Part shown: piece after piece, positions 45,369 to 56,509 of the stretch
Layout: every line of letters begins with the position of its first letter
How positions within the stretch are numbered: position 1 is the stretch's first letter
Source: AP-15 sp963762575
GTDB lineage: Bacteria > Pseudomonadota > Alphaproteobacteria > ATCC43930 > CGMCC-115725
Assembly (NCBI GenBank): GCA_963762575.1
Contig: CAVXLL010000008.1
Span: forward strand, 1-64,000
Length of the DNA: 64,000 nucleotides
Direction: 5' to 3'
Notes under the pieces: model-generated
Database searches by the model: none
Seen by the model: only the letters and a program-made list of their open reading frames with translations
What the model was told of the DNA's origin: nothing
Program-made: the position numbers and the translations under genes

Positions 45369-46160
45369 ACGAGCCGGGAATCCGCTCGTGGCCAAGTTCT
45401 CGCAATTCGCGCCGTTATCGGCCAAAGATGTCGGCTTGCTCGAGACGCTGTGCTTGCGCCGGAGGAACGTTTCCGCGCCGGTGCTAACATCGTGATCGAG
45501 GGTGAAACGCCGTGCCCGGCGTTTGTGGTCACTCACGGAATGGCGTGTCGTTTCGTCTGATGCCCGACGGAAGGCGACAGATCCTGGGACCATCCTGATA
45601 CCGGGCGATTTTTTCGACCTGCACGGCTTTCTGCTCCGCGCGACGGATCACTCGGTCGCCGCCATCGGCCCGACGCGGATCGCCGCAATCGCGCGAGAGG
45701 CGGTAATCGAAATCATCGACAACCATCCCCGGATCGGCGCGGCTTTGTGGTGGAGCGCGATGCAGGAGAACGCCATGTTGCGGGAGCGCATTGTCGCGCT
45801 CGGGCGCCGCTCCGCGCGCGGGCGCGTGGCCTATATCCTCTGCGAGCTGGTTTGGCGGCAGCGGGCGATCGGCATCGCCGAGGACCATGCGATCCGCGTG
45901 CCGTTTACGCAGACGGATCTGGCGGACATGCTGGGTCTGACGCCGGTGCACACGAACCGCGTCCTGCAAGGATTCCGGCGGGACGGGCTGATCACGCTCG
46001 AACGGCGGCGGCTCACTCTGCTCGATCTCGAGAGCCTGCAAGCGATCTCCGGCCTCACAAGGATTATCTCAAGCTCGACAGCACGCCACCCGAGATCCTG
46101 CGGTATTTCGATGGCCTGAAACGCGACCGAGCTGGACTTGGCCGGCCCGAGAGCGTTTAG
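45369..46160 (+). pseudogene. Crp/Fnr-family regulator, frameshifted copy
   Basis: It is a close paralogue of the intact gene at 47404-48201. The N-terminal piece NPLVAKFSQFAPLSAKDVGL is followed by frame changes near 45465 and again between 45560 and 45590. The frame is then good from ILIPGDFFDLHGFLLRATD through the HTH (FTQTDLADMLGLTPVHTNRV), changing once more near 46060 before the end YFDGLKRDRAGLGRPESV. At least three one-base changes separate it from a working gene. Gene order Crp-copy, LuxR, Crp suggests a local duplication spanning the LuxR gene, followed by decay of one copy. Confidence 0.87.
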
Positions 46161-46392
46161 GTGCCCTTTCCCCAGTCATTCGTTGCGGCGGGGCCACGCC
46201 TTGAAGACAGCCTGTCGCGAGCTGTCTCGACTCTTGATGCGCAAAGACGGATGGGAGGTGCGGCTCATAGGCGGTGACGAATTGAGACGGTCATGCTTAG
46301 ATTTGACGAGAACCAGTTCCGGTCAGGCTCTCAGACGCTTTGGGTCGTGCCGCCGAGGAGCGCCGATCTATAATTTAAACAGAGGTGTATCC

Positions 46393-47136
46393 GTGGCCGA
46401 GAGCCTCGAGTGTAGGCACATTTCGTTCGAATTTGCCGAAGAAATCGATCGCCTCTCCGATGCTGACGAGGTCGCGAATTCGATGCGACGGACCATGACC
46501 CCATTTGGCCTGGAGCTGTTTGGCTTTTTTGCCAGAGTTCCAGGTCCAGGCGAACGCCTCGATACGATGGTTTTGGCCAGGCAGACCCCCGAAATGGCCG
46601 AATGGCTCAAGATTTACGAAGACCGACGGTATGCTGGGGTCGATCCCATCATGCGCCGCTTGAGGCATGCGGTTATGCCCTTCGAGCATGGCGAGGTCCC
46701 CTACGATGCGGACTCACGAGCGGTCGAGCTCAAGCAGCGCAGAAGGGATTTCGGGTTCGCGAGCGGACTTTCGGTCCCGATCTTCGGTTCAAGTGGCAGG
46801 ACTGGCTATGTGAGCTATGCGATCTTGAAGGGGCTGAAGCCGGACTTGCGAGCGCATGAAAGGCGAGCGTTCTATCTCATGACGATTTATGCAGCCGATC
46901 GGATCTGTCGTCTTCGCGCCGCGCAATCAGCGCAAAAGCCGGTCCTCACAAATCGTCAGCGAGAAGTGCTTACTTGGGCCGCCGCGGGCAAATCCGCGTG
47001 GGAAACGGGCGAAATACTCAACATCTCTACAAGGACTGTCGAGGAGCACGCCCAACAGGCATTAGAAAGGCTTGGGGCTGTAAACCGAACTCAGGCCGTC
47101 GCCATCGCCATCCGCGACCGCCTCATCGCCATTTGA
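46393..47136 (+). CDS. LuxR-family regulator with autoinducer-binding domain (solo)
   Basis: A 247-residue LuxR-type protein. The N-terminal autoinducer-binding domain keeps WLKIYEDRRYAGVDPI, with the Trp, Tyr and Asp-Pro that line acyl-homoserine-lactone pockets; the third aromatic position reads PFEH rather than PFxW. The C-terminal HTH is LTNRQREVLTWAAAGKSAWE and ILNISTRTVEEHAQQALERL. The start is the GTG at 46393 with AGAGGTG upstream, giving the usual length; an open frame to 46138 adds improbable sequence. No luxI-type synthase is in the window, so it may answer to a signal from elsewhere. It sits between two Crp/Fnr genes. Confidence 0.88.
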   Translation: MAESLECRHISFEFAEEIDRLSDADEVANSMRRTMTPFGLELFGFFARVPGPGERLDTMVLARQTPEMAEWLKIYEDRRYAGVDPIMRRLRHAVMPFEHGEVPYDADSRAVELKQRRRDFGFASGLSVPIFGSSGRTGYVSYAILKGLKPDLRAHERRAFYLMTIYAADRICRLRAAQSAQKPVLTNRQREVLTWAAAGKSAWETGEILNISTRTVEEHAQQALERLGAVNRTQAVAIAIRDRLIAI

Positions 47137-47252
47137 CACTGCGGACCCCGTAAAAGACCCAATATCATCCCATCCCGGAGCGTGAGAGCCTACGCGTTCG
47201 CCATACGGCGGTTAGGACGTTCGGGTCCCGATAACAAGAAGGCAGGAAGACA

Positions 47253-47423
47253 ATGGCCACGACTGAAGCGATGGCCGGATTGGTATCACCAGAGGCTGAT
47301 CGGGAAATACCGCTATTATATGTTCAATTAGTCGATTGGATCAGCGGGTATACCCATCCACCACCTTCCGCAGCATGGCTGGTCGGCGCGCAAGTGGCCA
47401 GAAGTGATCGACGGGCGCCATAA
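47253..47423 (+). CDS. Possible small leader peptide overlapping the Crp/Fnr gene
   Basis: An ATG with GCAGGAAGA upstream opens 56 codons (MATTEAMAGLVSPEADREIP at the start) that end 20 bases inside the Crp/Fnr gene at 47404. The ribosome-binding site is better than that of the Crp/Fnr gene itself, so it could be a coupled leader. Alternatively the true N-terminus of the regulator lies here and was separated by a frame change. No family recognised. Confidence 0.3.
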   Translation: MATTEAMAGLVSPEADREIPLLYVQLVDWISGYTHPPPSAAWLVGAQVARSDRRAP

Positions 47424-48201
47424 CCCGCTGGTGGCCAAGCTCTCGCAATTCGCGCCGCTGTCCGACAAAGATGTCGGCCTGCTCAAGATGCTGTGTCTGC
47501 CTGAAGAACGCTTCGGCGCTGGTGCCAACATCGTGGTCGAGGGTGAAACCCCGCGCTCGGCGTTTGTTCTCACTCGGGGTATGGCGTGCCGCTACCGCCT
47601 GATACCCGACGGAAGGCGGCAGATCCTGACCATCCTGATACCCGGCGATTTCTTCGACCTGCACGGGTTCCTGCTGAAGGCCATGGACCACTCCGTCGCC
47701 GCCGTCGGCCCGACGCGGATCGCCGCAATCGGCCGTGAGGCGGTGATCGGTATCATCGCAAACCACCCCCGGATCGGCGCCGCTCTGTGGTGGAGCGCGA
47801 TGCAAGAGGAGGCAATGTTGCGGGAGCGCATTGTCGCGCTCGGGCGCCGCACTGCGCGCGGGCGCGTGGCCTACTTTCTCTGCGAGCTGGTTTGGCGGCA
47901 GCGGGCGATCGGCATCGCCGAGGACCACACGGTCCGCGTGCCTTTTACGCAGACGGATCTGGCCGACATCCTCGGCCTCACCCCCGTGCACACCAACCGC
48001 GTGCTGCAAGGGTTCCGGCGGGACGAGCTGATCGCGCTTGATCGGCGACGACTCACTCTGCTCAACATCGAGCGCCTGCAAGCGATTTCCGGCCTCACGA
48101 AAGATTATCTCAAGCTCAACAGCACGCCGCCCGAGGTCCTGCGGTATTTTGATGGCCTGGAACGCGACCGCGCTGACTTGGCGCGCCATGAAAGCGCTTA
48201 G
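47404..48201 (+). CDS. Crp/Fnr-family transcriptional regulator
   Basis: A 265-residue regulator starting with GTG. The cyclic-nucleotide-type beta-roll has FGAGANIVVEGETPRSAFVL and LIPGDFFDLHGFLL, and the dimer helix RIVALGRRTARGRVAYFLCE. The winged HTH reads PFTQTDLADILGLTPVHTNR. The recognition helix has VHTNR in place of the E-x-x-S-R of FNR and FixK, so it should read a different operator. FNR-type N-terminal cysteines are absent, so no iron-sulfur cluster is expected. The C-terminal tail after the wing (DYLKLNSTPPEVLRYFDGLE) is shared with its decayed paralogue at 45369. Confidence 0.9.
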   Translation: MIDGRHNPLVAKLSQFAPLSDKDVGLLKMLCLPEERFGAGANIVVEGETPRSAFVLTRGMACRYRLIPDGRRQILTILIPGDFFDLHGFLLKAMDHSVAAVGPTRIAAIGREAVIGIIANHPRIGAALWWSAMQEEAMLRERIVALGRRTARGRVAYFLCELVWRQRAIGIAEDHTVRVPFTQTDLADILGLTPVHTNRVLQGFRRDELIALDRRRLTLLNIERLQAISGLTKDYLKLNSTPPEVLRYFDGLERDRADLARHESA

Positions 48202-48485
48202 ATCAGCCGGCATCGTGGCTCAGTCAGCATCGCAGCGCCTTCATGCGCTGTCTGTATGTCGCGCTCGATACGTGCGAGGTAGCCGAAGTAGAATCTCGCG
48301 AAGTCGTCGCTTTTTTATCAGCTTGCGTCCTATTCCGGCCTATCGATCGAGGCCGGAATCCATGCCCACCCATAGGCACCGGCCAATCACCGCAACCGAG
48401 CTGTCGAAATAGCCGTTACCCAGCCCGGTAAGGTCTGAAAAATTTCTCGATAAATAACATCCAAACGGGCTTTACTGGCACCGAA

Positions 48486-48499
48486 TTGATCAAGGTTAA
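48486..48499 (+). promoter_or_regulatory. Probable FixK/FNR-type box before the small protein gene
   Basis: TTGATCAAGGTTAA, one mismatch from TTGAT-N4-GTCAA, ending 50 bp before the start at 48550. Between 48202 and 48485 there is only a hairpin ATTCCGGCC/GGCCGGAAT (48333-48360) without a T-run. Confidence 0.45.
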
Positions 48500-48549
48500 T
48501 GCATGCCCTCTCACTGTAGCTCTACACTCCTCATAATCGAGGAGTGGAC

Positions 48550-48813
48550 ATGCAAACGATCGCGATCAGAGTGCGCGCAATGGACCTTTCTGCTGAAATG
48601 GCCACGATGCGCAAATGGCTCGACGAACATAGGTGTGAGCCGTCGAATTTCACATTTCGCCGATTCGGGAATATAATCTCGATCTATACCGTGTTTGACA
48701 AAGATGCTGATGGTGAGGCGTTCAAAGCGCGCTTCTACGGTCGGCCGCAAGGACCGGAACCGGATTCCGTCACTGAAGATCTGGAGCAGGTGCTCGCCGA
48801 AAATACCCGCTAG
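48550..48813 (+). CDS. Small conserved hypothetical protein
   Basis: An 87-residue protein with AGGAG five bases before its ATG. It has the look of a ferredoxin-like alpha-beta fold: MQTIAIRVRAMDLSAEMATM, WLDEHRCEPSNFTFRR and IISIYTVFDKDADGEAFKAR. No named family. Its promoter carries a FixK-like site, so I include it in the proposed regulon. An alternative GTG start lies two codons upstream. Confidence 0.6.
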   Translation: MQTIAIRVRAMDLSAEMATMRKWLDEHRCEPSNFTFRRFGNIISIYTVFDKDADGEAFKARFYGRPQGPEPDSVTEDLEQVLAENTR

Positions 48814-48892
48814 CGAGATGGCAACCAACCCGAGCTAGTCGGTCCAATTCTCACGGCTGATCCCCGGCCGCAAATGCCTCGGAAGCTGCAAT

Positions 48893-48996
48893 GGTCATTC
48901 CGGGGCCGTCCGAAGGGCGGAGCCGGGAACCCATACACACCGGCCTCTGGAAAATGGTTTCCGGGGTTGCCGCTGCACTGGCGCCGCGGAATGACC
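48893..48996. repeat. Palindromic dispersed element
   Basis: A 104-bp imperfect palindrome with perfect 10-bp ends GGTCATTCCG and CGGAATGACC. It is of the type scattered through alphaproteobacterial intergenic DNA. No gene is supported between 48814 and 49143. Confidence 0.75.
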
Positions 48997-49143
48997 GCTG
49001 TCGATGAGCTCTGTCAGAAGTGCACCATTAGCCCGCGCCATGCCGGGCCAAGCGGGAACAGAGCCTAGCACGCGTCAAGACGAGCAGTCGCGGATCTCGG
49101 CGCAGTAGTCTACCGGCTAACCTACGTATTATAATTATCACCG

Positions 49144-49416
49144 CTAATCTTGGTTTGGCTCGCCGCCGGTCCCGTCGCGGGCCGCTGCCGCTGCTGTGGC
49201 GTTCGGGCTGCGTCCCAGTACCCCGAAGGATTGCGACTTCATTCCGGTGACCGCGATCTCGAATCCCTCAGCCGCCAATCCGCGCTTGAGCAATTCGCGA
49301 ACCGCCGCGGCCCGGCTCGGCATGCGGCTCTGGAACCGGAAATCGTCGACGGCCGTCAATTCTTCCGGGCTGAGCATGATCTGGAGCCGCTCCGGTCTCA
49401 TCAGGTCTTCCGCCAT
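49144..49416 (-). CDS. Ribbon-helix-helix-like DNA-binding protein
   Basis: A 90-residue protein. The first half matches a CopG/RHH-type module: PERLQIMLSPEELTAVDDFR (ribbon and first helix) and RMPSRAAAVRELLKRGLAAE (second helix). The second half is low-complexity, ending in an Ala-rich and charged tail. Such proteins are small repressors, antitoxins or arginine-repressor-like regulators. No toxin gene is adjacent, so an orphan repressor is more likely. The 300 bp upstream (49417-49717) are AT-rich without a recognised gene. Confidence 0.65.
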   Translation of the reverse strand: MAEDLMRPERLQIMLSPEELTAVDDFRFQSRMPSRAAAVRELLKRGLAAEGFEIAVTGMKSQSFGVLGRSPNATAAAAARDGTGGEPNQD

Positions 49417-49717
49417 GCCGCGCTCCTCCTCGCCAGTTGCTTACTCATTTATATAGTTCGCCGTGCTCAGCTAATTCAACGCTCTTCGCACGAAAGATGC
49501 TAAAGGTGGTATATGCTTCCTCGATGGCAGAAAACAACTCGGCATGCGTTTGTGTAAAGTGGCTCGTCACTCATTCTTAGCTAAATACTTAAATGAATTC
49601 AAGTAGTTAAAAGGCTAGAAGAATTGCTTCGGCGGTTTTAACGAGGTAGATTGGCAGGTGAACGGTGCCCCGCATCCGGTGCGATCACCGACTGTCAACT
49701 CTTGCACGGAACTAGTT

Positions 49718-50086
49718 ATGCGATCCCCTCAGCCCCACTGCGAAGTCGCCCTGATGCTCTGCGAGAGCCTCATTCATCTGCTTGTCGAGGAAGGCGTGCT
49801 CACTAAGGCGAAGGCGATCGAGGCCATCGAGACAGTCGCCGAGCTGACGCACGAGATCGCTGAGAGCGCCCCCTCGGTCACCAGCCAAATCGCGGTGGAT
49901 CTCGTCGAAGACCTCGCCGCGAGCTTCGCTCTTCAAAACTCCGCGCCGTCGAACGCCAATCTGGAGTCGGTGGCTTCCGCGCGTTCTCTGCGTCGCAATT
50001 GTGAATCGCGGCCTGCGGTCTCGGAAAGTCCAATATCGGAAAGCCTGGGGGACGCAAACAGGATAACCAAATTATTGCCTTATTGA
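49718..50086 (+). CDS. Small hypothetical protein, paralogue A
   Basis: A 122-residue protein whose core CEVALMLCESLIHLLVEEGV plus LTKAKAIEAIETVAELT is shared with the gene at 50191-50559, which faces it tail to tail. The core predicts two amphipathic helices; the C-terminal third is low in conservation and Ser-rich. I start it at MRSPQPH, which aligns with paralogue B; an open frame from 49658 adds 20 residues. Function unknown. Confidence 0.55.
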   Translation: MRSPQPHCEVALMLCESLIHLLVEEGVLTKAKAIEAIETVAELTHEIAESAPSVTSQIAVDLVEDLAASFALQNSAPSNANLESVASARSLRRNCESRPAVSESPISESLGDANRITKLLPY

Positions 50087-50190
50087 CATCGTACAATAAA
50101 CCTATGACGTTTTGAGAATGAGCCTAGACGCGTCGACGCAAATGCGGTTCTACCACCGAAGGCGTTCACACCCGCCGCAGGGAGGGATAT

Positions 50191-50559
50191 TCAATCTCCA
50201 GGCGAAATTTTCGCTGTAGATTCACTGCAGATGCAGCCACGAGCAGTTGCGTGCACAACCGTTGATATCAGATCACCCCGCAGGGGGGCCAAAGCTACGC
50301 GCCAGATGCTGCCGTCCCATCCCAAGCGCCGGCGCGCTACGGGTTGGAATGCAAAGCTCTTCGCGATCGCTTCGATGAGATCGGTCTCGATGCTGTTCGC
50401 GATCGATGGGTTCCCGGCCTCCGCCATCTCGCGCGTCAAATCTGCGACGCCCTCGATGGCCTCCATAGCCTTTGCCTTCGTGATGACCCCTTCCTCCACG
50501 AGCAGATGGAAGAGGCTCTCGCACAGCATCAGGGCGACACGGCCTTGCGGATCGGACAT
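50191..50559 (-). CDS. Small hypothetical protein, paralogue B
   Basis: A 122-residue protein with the core RVALMLCESLFHLLVEEGVI plus TKAKAMEAIEGVADLTREMA, about two thirds identical to paralogue A over 45 residues. Start MSDPQGR chosen by alignment; the frame is open further upstream to 50703. The two copies converge, separated by about 100 bp, and their C-termini differ. Probably the product of an inverted duplication. No known domain; helices could mediate dimerisation. Confidence 0.55.
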   Translation of the reverse strand: MSDPQGRVALMLCESLFHLLVEEGVITKAKAMEAIEGVADLTREMAEAGNPSIANSIETDLIEAIAKSFAFQPVARRRLGWDGSIWRVALAPLRGDLISTVVHATARGCICSESTAKISPGD

Positions 50560-50659
50560 TCGGCACACCATTCCAAGAAAACGTTTCACACGCCCGCTAT
50601 ATTTCTTGTCGAACGGCTGTTGAATTGGCCAAACAGGCACTATTTCTCGATTGCCAGAC

Positions 50660-51616
50660 ATGGGTCTGGAGGTGGTTGTGCAGACGCTCTTTTCGACGAA
50701 CAATGTTCACCCGCGAGATCGTTTTGATTGCTGGCACAGCATTGCCTGCAAGACTGTCGTCAACCATGATTCCAGACCTGAATGTCGGGCGACGTTCGAA
50801 GCCGAGCTTCAGTGGGGAACTTTGGGCGGCCTCGAGCTTGTCCTTTTCGAGAATTCGCCAATGGACATTTCAAACAATCGTGCAACGGCCGACCAGCTTT
50901 TCGTTTGTCGGCAAATGGCCGGAGAGGTCGTGTTGAAGCAGAGCAGTCGCGAGGTCGCTCTGGAAGCAGGCGACATTACGGTGCTCGATCCGCTGTTGCC
51001 CTACGCCGGAAGGTTTTTCTCGGGTTCGAAGCTGCTCGTTCTCAAAATTCCACGCCGCCTGCTCGAGGCACGCACCGGCAAGACGCGACAGATGATCGCC
51101 CGCCGCATCCGACCAATCGCAGCTGAAAGCAGTTTAGCGTCAAGCTTTCTAGCGATGCTGCCGACCCATGCCGGCAATTTGGGCGCCGCGGCCGAGGAGA
51201 TCGTCGCGGATCAGGCGCTCGACCTGATTGCGGTGTCGTTTGCAAACGCGATGGAGAGCAAGCCGCGTGTTTCATCCGCCCGGTCGCTTGCTTTGGTGAA
51301 CCTCCGCGCAGCGGTTGAAGCGCGACTTGCCGACCCCGCTCTCGACCCGGAAACAGTATCTACTGCTACCGGAATCAGTGTGCGATACGCGAATGCCGTG
51401 CTTGCGCAAGAGGGTACATCGATTACGCGTCTCATTCAAACAAGACGTCTGGTCCGCTGCCGGCAGGCGCTGGAAGACCCATCGCAAGGCCACCGGACTA
51501 TCAGCGAAATTGCCTATGGTTGGGGATTTTCCGACATGACCCACTTCGGCCGGCGGTTCAGGGCGGCCTTCGGTTCATCACCCAGGGATTATCGCAGGCG
51601 CAGTTGTGAGCGGTAG
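50660..51616 (+). CDS. AraC-family transcriptional regulator
   Basis: A 318-residue regulator. The N-terminal AraC-binding-like domain (about 20-190) has RDRFDCWHSIACKTVVNHDS and EVALEAGDITVLDP. The C-terminal HTH pair (about 215-315) has AAVEARLADPALDPETVSTA, TGISVRYANAVLAQEGTSIT and the signature SEIAYGWGFSDMTHFGRRFR followed by GSSPRDYR. This type (cupin-like N-terminus with F-x-x-W) often senses small organic ligands. It starts 100 bp from paralogue B on the opposite strand and converges with the thioredoxin-reductase-like gene. Target genes cannot be inferred. Confidence 0.9.
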   Translation: MGLEVVVQTLFSTNNVHPRDRFDCWHSIACKTVVNHDSRPECRATFEAELQWGTLGGLELVLFENSPMDISNNRATADQLFVCRQMAGEVVLKQSSREVALEAGDITVLDPLLPYAGRFFSGSKLLVLKIPRRLLEARTGKTRQMIARRIRPIAAESSLASSFLAMLPTHAGNLGAAAEEIVADQALDLIAVSFANAMESKPRVSSARSLALVNLRAAVEARLADPALDPETVSTATGISVRYANAVLAQEGTSITRLIQTRRLVRCRQALEDPSQGHRTISEIAYGWGFSDMTHFGRRFRAAFGSSPRDYRRRSCER

Positions 51617-51622
51617 GAAACG

Positions 51623-52882
51623 TCAGGCGTCCGCCAAATACCGGTGGACAGAGGCAATCGTCCTAGCGCCTTCGCCGACCGCTGACGCGCACCGCTTTAT
51701 CGACCCAGCTCTAACGTCACCAGCGGCGAATACCCCTGGCAAGCTCGTTTCCATGTCGAAGGGGTCCCGATCGAGTGTCCAGTTCTTGGGGCGCTTGCCA
51801 TTCTTCGGCAGATCGGGCCCGGTGATTATGTAACCCTGACTGTCGCATACAACGCCCGCTTCCGCTGCCCATTGCGTCTGCGGCACGCCGCCTAGGCAGA
51901 GAAAGAGCCAATTGGTTTGCGCTGTCCATTCCTTGCCGGTCTTGTTGTTTCTGATAGTGATCGTCTGCAAGGTGGGGTCTCCGTGCAGCGCCGTGACCTC
52001 AGTGTTCGACAGCACATCGATCTTTGGCTCGTCGCGGATCCGATTGATCAGATAATCGGACATGAAAGCCTTCAGCGAATCCTCGCGCACCACCATGTTC
52101 ACCCGCGCCGCATAGCGGGCGAAATGCAGCGCCGCCTGCCCGGCGGAATTGCCGCCGCCGACCAGATACACCTCCTGGCGACTGCACAGCATAGCCTCGC
52201 TGGCGCCGGCGCCGTAATAGACGCCGGCTCCGAACAAACGGTCCTCGTTCGGTAGGCCGAGTTTGCGGTAATCGACCCCCGTGGCGCAAACCGAGGCGCG
52301 AGCGATGATCTTTGTGCCATCCTTGAGACAGCCGACTCCCTTGCCGGCGACGATTTCACCGCGGACACCGGCGCGGGCGACGAGAATTTCCGCGCCGAAC
52401 CGGCATGCCTGCTCGCGGGCCCGCTCGGCGAGGTCCGCGCCGCTGATGCCTCGCGGAAAGCCCAGATAATTCTCGATCTTCGGACTGCTGCCGGCCTGTC
52501 CACCGACCGCATAACGTTCAATTACGACGGTTTTCAGCCCCTCCGAAGCGCCATTGACAGCCGCGCTCAACCCAGCCGGCCCGGCCCCATAGATCGCCAG
52601 GTCGTACTCTTCTCGCGAGGGGTTCTTATACCAGCCCAGTTTTTCGAGCACTTGACGAACTGTCGCGCGCTCTATGCGTGTGCCGTCGGGGAATTCGCAC
52701 ACGGGCAGTCTCTGATCGTCGCGCCCCGACAGCTGCGCCTCGCCGCGTGCCTGCTCGTCACTGGCGAGATCGATCCATTGGAACGGCACGTCGCTGCGAT
52801 GCAGAAAATCGCGGATATTGTAGCAAGCCGATGACCCACGCGTACCATAGACCTTGATGACGGGTTGAGTTGGGTTTTCCAT
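51623..52882 (-). CDS. Glutaredoxin-like/thioredoxin-reductase-like flavoprotein without CxxC
   Basis: A 419-residue protein. Residues 1-85 resemble a glutaredoxin fold with a single cysteine (VYGTRGSSACYNIRDFL). From about 95 there is a pyridine-nucleotide disulfide oxidoreductase: FAD loop DLAIYGAGPAGLSAAV, GGQAGSSPKIENYLGFP, NADPH loop VYLVGGGNSAGQAALHFARY and the C-terminal GVFAAGDVRAGSIKRCASAV. Where thioredoxin reductases carry the redox CxxC, this one has GVYYGAGASEAM, so disulfide reduction by the classical mechanism is unlikely. The start at 52882 lies 30 bp after the clpB stop, giving a BON-clpB-reductase unit. It may be an NADPH-dependent stress flavoprotein with another acceptor. 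Confidence 0.88.
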   Translation of the reverse strand: MENPTQPVIKVYGTRGSSACYNIRDFLHRSDVPFQWIDLASDEQARGEAQLSGRDDQRLPVCEFPDGTRIERATVRQVLEKLGWYKNPSREEYDLAIYGAGPAGLSAAVNGASEGLKTVVIERYAVGGQAGSSPKIENYLGFPRGISGADLAERAREQACRFGAEILVARAGVRGEIVAGKGVGCLKDGTKIIARASVCATGVDYRKLGLPNEDRLFGAGVYYGAGASEAMLCSRQEVYLVGGGNSAGQAALHFARYAARVNMVVREDSLKAFMSDYLINRIRDEPKIDVLSNTEVTALHGDPTLQTITIRNNKTGKEWTAQTNWLFLCLGGVPQTQWAAEAGVVCDSQGYIITGPDLPKNGKRPKNWTLDRDPFDMETSLPGVFAAGDVRAGSIKRCASAVGEGARTIASVHRYLADA

Positions 52883-52911
52883 CGCTATAGATGAGCTCCC
52901 AGGCGGCGGGT

Positions 52912-55533
<2,622 letters not shown>

Positions 55534-55640
55534 GATCAATAATCCGCGTCTGAGAACACTTGTGAGAAAAGATGTTCACGCCGATCGGCGGAACGACTGT
55601 CGGTCGTTCCGCACCTGAAGGCCTCCGATCGACGCCAATG

Positions 55641-56295
55641 CTATACGGCTATCGTAATATGATTTACCACCCTGGTAACACCAGGCGCCTTCCAGGCTGC
55701 GCGTTCGGCCTCTTGACGTTCCGCCCAGGACCGCACAGAGCCTTTGAGAATGACCTCACCACCATTCGTTTCGACGGTGATTTCGGCTCGCGTCTATCTC
55801 GGCGCTGCGGCGAAACGCCTCCTCGATCTTGTGCTTGATCTCGGTCGGCGCGACACTGGGCTCGAGCTGGATCGTGTTGATCACGCCTCTGACGCCTTTG
55901 ATACGGCGAACCGCCCGTTCTGCGTCCTCGCGCTGATGATTCCACTTTGCGTGCCCTTCAAGGGTCACCCATCCCTTGTCGACGACAACCCTGATCTGCT
56001 CCCACGAGAACGGTAAGTAAGCCTTTATCGCCGCGACGGCTTCTCGGGCAATCTCGGGATCGGTCCGCTCGTCCGCGGCGGAGAGGCGCACCTCCAAATC
56101 GTTGGCCAACCCGACCACGCCGGCTACGCGCTTTGCAGCGGCTTCGGCATCGAGCTTTTCCGAATAGCTGCGGACGAAACCGGTCAGTGTGACCACCCCG
56201 CTCTTGACGGCCACGGCAATGTCGGTGGCGTCGACGATCGGATCCGATTGAAGCTCTGCCTCGACATCCCGTTCGATTTCGCTATCGGACTTCAT
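55641..56295 (-). pseudogene. Triple BON domain protein, paralogue with frameshift
   Basis: A close paralogue of the gene at 41676. Domains 1 and 2 read VKSGVVTLTGFVRSYSEKLD and VDKGWVTLEGHAKWNHQRED. In domain 3 one extra A after EIDASR (near 55785) ends the protein at residue 179. In the correct frame it continues ITVETNGGEVILKGSVRSWA and ends VTRVVNHITIAV at 55641. AAGGAGGTGAAATG gives a strong start. A perfect FixK-type box lies 73 bp upstream, and clpB follows 107 bp downstream. Two intact BON domains may still be made. Confidence 0.88.
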
Positions 56296-56368
56296 TTCAC
56301 CTCCTTCTCGCTTTCGGCTGTTGAGCCGCTTCTACGCCCGATCCTGACGTTCGGCGTCTCCGGAAACC

Positions 56369-56382
56369 TTGATGATCGTCAA
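56369..56382 (-). promoter_or_regulatory. FixK/FNR-type box before the BON-clpB unit
   Basis: TTGATGATCGTCAA, a TTGAT-N4-GTCAA palindrome, 73 bp before the BON paralogue start. It also lies 128 bp before the divergent histidine kinase. Confidence 0.7.
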
Positions 56383-56509
56383 ATTCGCGCGATCCCACTC
56401 GAATTTGATCGTTCTCAAGGCGCCCTTCGCGGCTCGGTTTTTCAATTCGGCCTCGCGTTGGGACGGGCCGGAGGAGGCGGGTCCGCGCGAGCGAGGAGAT
56501 TGGGCCACC

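Noticed and set aside
47404..48201. This Crp/Fnr protein as the reader of the FixK-type boxes
   Set aside because: Its recognition helix lacks the E-x-x-S-R contact residues. The protein at 57870 has them.
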